Notes under the pieces: generated by a model | Told to the model about the DNA's origin: nothing | Seen by the model: only the letters and a program-made list of their open reading frames with translations | Database searches by the model: none | Part shown: piece by piece, positions 60,601-64,000 of the stretch | Layout of the letters: each line of letters opens with the position of its first letter | Position numbering within the stretch: the first letter of the stretch is position 1 | Position numbers and translations under genes: made by a program | From: Neurospora crassa OR74A | Lineage: Eukaryota > Ascomycota > Sordariomycetes > Sordariales > Sordariaceae | NCBI RefSeq assembly: GCF_000182925.2 | Contig: NC_026506.1 | Span: 4,154,001-4,218,000, forward strand | DNA length: 64,000 nucleotides | Direction of reading: 5' to 3'

Positions 60601-60689
60601 TGTTAGTAATCCTACGCGTCAGTTGACGAAGGGGAGCAGCAGCCGCTGAGGTGCTTCTATGTACGAGCTTTTAGCCTCCTGATAGGTAG

Positions 60690-63600
60690 TTACCTAAAAA
60701 AAGGTAATGTTATAATTTAAAGAGGAATGTATAGTCCTAATCTATTATATTGCTTTATTAAAAGACTAACCTTTTTTATTTAATTTATTGTACTCCGCCG
60801 TCGTAAGTACGGTAATAGATACCCGCTCCCTGAGAGTTATACTAATAAAGAATAATATAGAGGAAAGTTTGACTATCTTACGCAAGTAAAAAATCGGTAT
60901 AATTACCGAATACGACGCGGACAGATACTTTTCGGCCTTTTAGGTAGGTATTTGTAAAACTGCTATAGCTGCTAAAGTATTAAATATTATAGAATTTAAT
61001 TTATCTTTTACTATCGAATTGGTTACCGAAATTATTTATTAAACCTATTTAATACTGGCTAACGTTAATTTGAATATTAATTTAGAAACTATATTTAAGG
61101 AGAGAATTAATATAATAACTGAGGTACGTATATCGGCCAATACTACCCCCCCTCCTAATCCTATAATAACTTACAACCCCGCGCCTTATCCTAAACTCCT
61201 AAAAAAGTATTCTACCCTAAGAATACATATAGATAAGAAAGCGCTAGAATTATTTATAGAAGAGGGAATTTATATATTCGCTAATAGTAGACGGATTTCT
61301 AAAGTTCTAACGAAATTAATTAAAAAATTTCCTAAGCTATAGAAAGAAAGAAGATTAGTAAATATACCCGAAGAAGAAATAATAAAAGTTCTATTAATTA
61401 ACGGTTAATAAAATTATAAAATTATAGCTTATATATATTTTATAAGTAAGAAGGATTAAGCAATTATTAATAAAATCTTTAATGCCCTTTACAAATAAAG
61501 TAAAATAAATTAAGTATAATATACTACCCTATTCGTTCACCCTATTTTTATTGTATAGTAAAAAATTAAAAATAGCTTTAAAGGAAGACCGGTTATCGAC
61601 CTTCGGATTCTAAATAGTTTAACAATACTAGATAATTACCCTTTACTATTATAAAGCGAAATTATTGCGTTTATAAAAAGAAAAATCATTATTACAATTA
61701 TTAATACCGTTTCCTTTTTCTACTAATTCGGAATTTAACTACAATATAAAGACCGTTTTATCCTAATTACTCACCGAAGATTAGAATAGCCTACTATCGC
61801 CCAAATAGGATTTAAAAATATTCTTGCGTATATATAGCGTTTTATAAATATATTGCTCTATAACTATAAAATATACTATAGGGTTTATATTAATAATATT
61901 ATTATAGTTTCCAACTCTATTAATAATTATTTTAAATATTTGGAAATTATTTTCGTTTTATTTATTTCAAAGAACATTATACTTTCCCCTAAGAAGTCCT
62001 ACTTCGGTTATCCTAATATTGAATTTCTTAGCTTTTATATTAATAGCTTCAGCCTATTTACTACTAAGGACCGAATTAAGGCTTTTAGGAAATTAGCCTT
62101 CCCTAATAATTTAAAAATATTTGAATAATATATTAATAGTACTGGATTCCTATAGTATTTAATTCCCTATTACGCCCAACTTATTAAATTACTATAAGCC
62201 TATAAAGTTAGTCTCTTAGCTAAGGGTTACAAGTTGGGTAAAGTAGAAATAGGAAAGTTAGTAAAACGGGCCGCCTACTATATAAAGACCTACTACACCC
62301 TTACCCTAATTAAAAAAATAATTTTTAAAATACTATAGTAAGCGATTTATAACGATCCTACTATCCTATATTACTTAGATCTTATAATATAAACCTTCCT
62401 ACAGATAAATAATTCCTTTAAACGAAGATTTAGCGTTATACTCTTTTATTTAAAAAAAGTATTTATTAATTAAAAGGAAGTTATATCCCCTCTTCCTAAA
62501 TCCTTCCTATTATATTCCTCAATAAAGTACTTACTAAAGTTAAAATTCGCTACGGACTATTAGAATTAAAAGTAGCTTACTTAATTTAAGCTATTAAGAA
62601 ATTCCGTACCTAATTGTATTTATATAATTATCCCGTAGTAGTCCTAACCGACTATTTAGCTACGAAGAGTATTATTGAATAAACCTTATTATATATAATA
62701 TTAACCGATTGTATTAATTGTAGGTTTATTAACGCTTCTATTTATTTATTTAGTTATAAATTTAAAGTATTCTATATTCTTAATAAATTAAATTTTGTAC
62801 CGGACGCCCTAAGTAGGTTGAAGGCTATCGGCGATATAGAAAATCCGGACGGGGTCCCCGTCTTAAACAATGTTTAGGAGGATGTAATTAATTTAATTTA
62901 TTTAAATAATATATAGTACGCCTTCTCTAAAATATAAATAGATTTAAAATTCCGAAAGAATTATATTGCTACCTATATATTAAATAAGAAGTTTGTAAAG
63001 GTCCTAGAGTACTTAAAGTAATATAGGAGGGTCGCTAAAAATAGTAATATTGTTTTTTCTAAACTTAATTACCCTTTCTTTTTATACAACGGACTTATTT
63101 ATAACTAATAGATTAATAATATTAAGAATCTTTATATTCCCTACAAATTTATAAAAGACGTCCTAAAAGTAATATATAATAATAAATACTACTTTAATAA
63201 AAATTAAATAATATACGAACTCTAAAGAGTCTCCTTCCCGAATAAAATATAATTAGTAAAGTAATACCTAGAATACTACCCGGCCTATTAATTTAATCAA
63301 ACCGATTGTAATACCCTAATTAGAGACTACTAACTAATTAAATTAAAAGAAGTACTTCCTATACGTATTATTTTAATTAATTTTATTATTAGATTCTTAG
63401 AAGTATTGTTAATTAATATACCCTAGCAAATGCCTAACTATAATACGTTTAACGCCCTAATACTTATTATTGATAAGATATCCAAACGATCCCTATTAAT
63501 TCTAAGCTACGAAAAATATACAACTACTAAATAGGGTATTATTACTATCTAAATATTCTTATTATACGACTAGGGTTTCCCAATTAGTATTATTTCTAAC

Positions 63601-64000
63601 CGAAATTATAAATTTACTTCGGTTTACTAGAAGGGAATATAGATAATTATAGGAACTAAACTTCTTATAATAATTATATATTACCTAACCGGTAATAGAG
63701 CCGTTAAACGGAAGAACCAGACTGTTAAAATTGTTATTAAATTTTACACTTTTTACTACGAACTTAAGTACAACTAACTTCTAATTATCCTCTCTCTCTA
63801 ATAGAACTTTAATAGTGCGTTTATTAAAAGGATTAAAATATCCTTATATAAATACCTATTTAGCTACAAATTATTAGGACTATTAAATATTACTACTAAT
63901 ACCTATAATAATAACTCCTTCTATACCCTTAGAGATAACCCTACGATTCGCGACTATATCCGCCAAGAAGTACAATTAGCTATAAACTTTACTATTACCG
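60690..64000 (+). pseudogene. Pol remnant of A2 (RT, RNase H, integrase), 3' end outside window
   Basis: The linker before RT reads NSRRISKVLTKLIKKFPKL at about 61285. RT is at about 61420-62130, with the palm YRVYINNIIIVSNSINNYFK, where the two Asn replace the catalytic Asp pair. SKNIILSPKKSYFGYPNIEF follows. RNase H spans about 62340-62870 and ends NFVPDALSRL-like. The integrase runs from about 63080 to the window edge, with HFNKN-like start, FNQTDCNTLI, IISNRNYKFTSVY and KNQTVKIVIKFYTFYYEL. It is the best preserved pol in the window but still has RIP stops. Confidence 0.87.

Larger units (their letters stand above)
55648..60684 (-). mobile_element. Insertion E: retroelement with integrase and chromodomain, no RT recognised
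   Basis: The ends read TGTTAGGA and TCCTGATA, which are inverted complements of each other apart from transitions. GGTAG flanks both sides (55643-55647 and 60685-60689). Removing it restores the A2 frame. A minus-strand integrase and chromodomain remnant lies at 56890-58230. The LTRs are not fully resolved. One end is hidden in the gap at 55662, and the right LTR may be as short as 60601-60684, where TGTTAGTAAT recurs. Two gaps lie inside. Confidence 0.75.
31469..64000 (+). mobile_element. Element A2: Ty3/Gypsy retrotransposon, interrupted twice, runs off the window
   Basis: A2 pieces are 31469-35260 (5' LTR, leader, gag), 55139-55647 (protease region) and 60685-64000 (end of protease region, RT, RNase H, integrase). 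Element A1 (35261-55138) and insertion E (55648-60684) interrupt it. Removing both insertions and one copy of each target duplication restores a single reading direction whose protein follows that of A1 almost residue by residue across the E junction. The 3' LTR lies outside the window. Confidence 0.88.

Noticed and set aside
60540-60670. GC-rich island at the right end of E as a tRNA gene
   Set aside because: I could not fold it into a cloverleaf with A and B box motifs. It fits better as LTR or leader sequence of E.
61853-62128. 91-codon plus frame taken as an independent gene
   Set aside because: It is the RT palm part of A2 pol, with the catalytic Asp pair altered to Asn.
8721-64000. Centromere or telomere assignment for the AT-rich compartment
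   Set aside because: No telomere repeats are present, and nothing in the sequence alone separates a centromere from other RIP-damaged heterochromatin.

Overview
The window looks like a chromosome piece from a filamentous ascomycete, probably a Sordariomycete-type fungus. Genes have short introns of 50-110 bases with GTGAGT-like donors and CTGAC-type branch points. The gene products are typical of such fungi: a secreted M28 leucine aminopeptidase and an OPT-family oligopeptide transporter. The rest of the window carries the mark of repeat-induced point mutation (RIP): CpA and TpG are scarce, TpA is very common, and reading frames are broken mainly at former CAA, CAG and TGG codons.

The window has two compartments. 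Bases 1 to about 8,720 are GC-balanced and hold three apparently intact genes: the aminopeptidase (30-1400, +), a small unknown protein (4775-5362, +) and the five-exon OPT transporter (5600-8256, -). Between the first two lies a decayed Na+/H+ antiporter pseudogene (about 1740-3290, +), broken by indels and nonsense changes. From about 8,720 to the end the DNA is AT-rich, and I found no intact gene.

The AT-rich part is not featureless and can largely be taken apart into elements. Two DNA transposons come first: a Mutator-like (MULE) element (9073-12303, 9-bp target duplication) and a PIF/Harbinger element (12576-16303, TAA target duplication). Next is sequence with two divergent hydrophilic ORF remnants, split by a complete Ty3/Gypsy element called F here (20211-27486, target duplication CTTAT). 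After that comes a nest of Gypsy elements. A truncated integrase (C, minus strand, up to 31468) is cut by element A2 (plus strand, starting at 31469 and running off the window). A2 is cut by a related copy A1 in the opposite orientation (35261-55138, duplication TTTAC/TTTAT). A1 is cut inside its own 5' LTR by element B (43549-54841, duplication ATAGG). A2 is cut a second time, just after its protease region, by insertion E (55648-60684, duplication GGTAG). The A2 frame resumes across both insertions, which confirms the order of events.

Element B is unusual. It is about 11.3 kb long and carries an extra long ORF remnant with coiled-coil-like composition between its chromodomain and its 3' LTR. 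Six runs of exactly 100 N mark assembly gaps. At least two can be sized from the sequence itself: one is flanked by identical 31-base ends, and one lies in an LTR whose partner shows that only about 14 bases are missing.

Coordinates of genes, LTRs, terminal repeats and target duplications were read base by base. Domain borders inside RIP-damaged ORFs are approximate. No database search was possible, so family names rest on recognised motifs and domain order.
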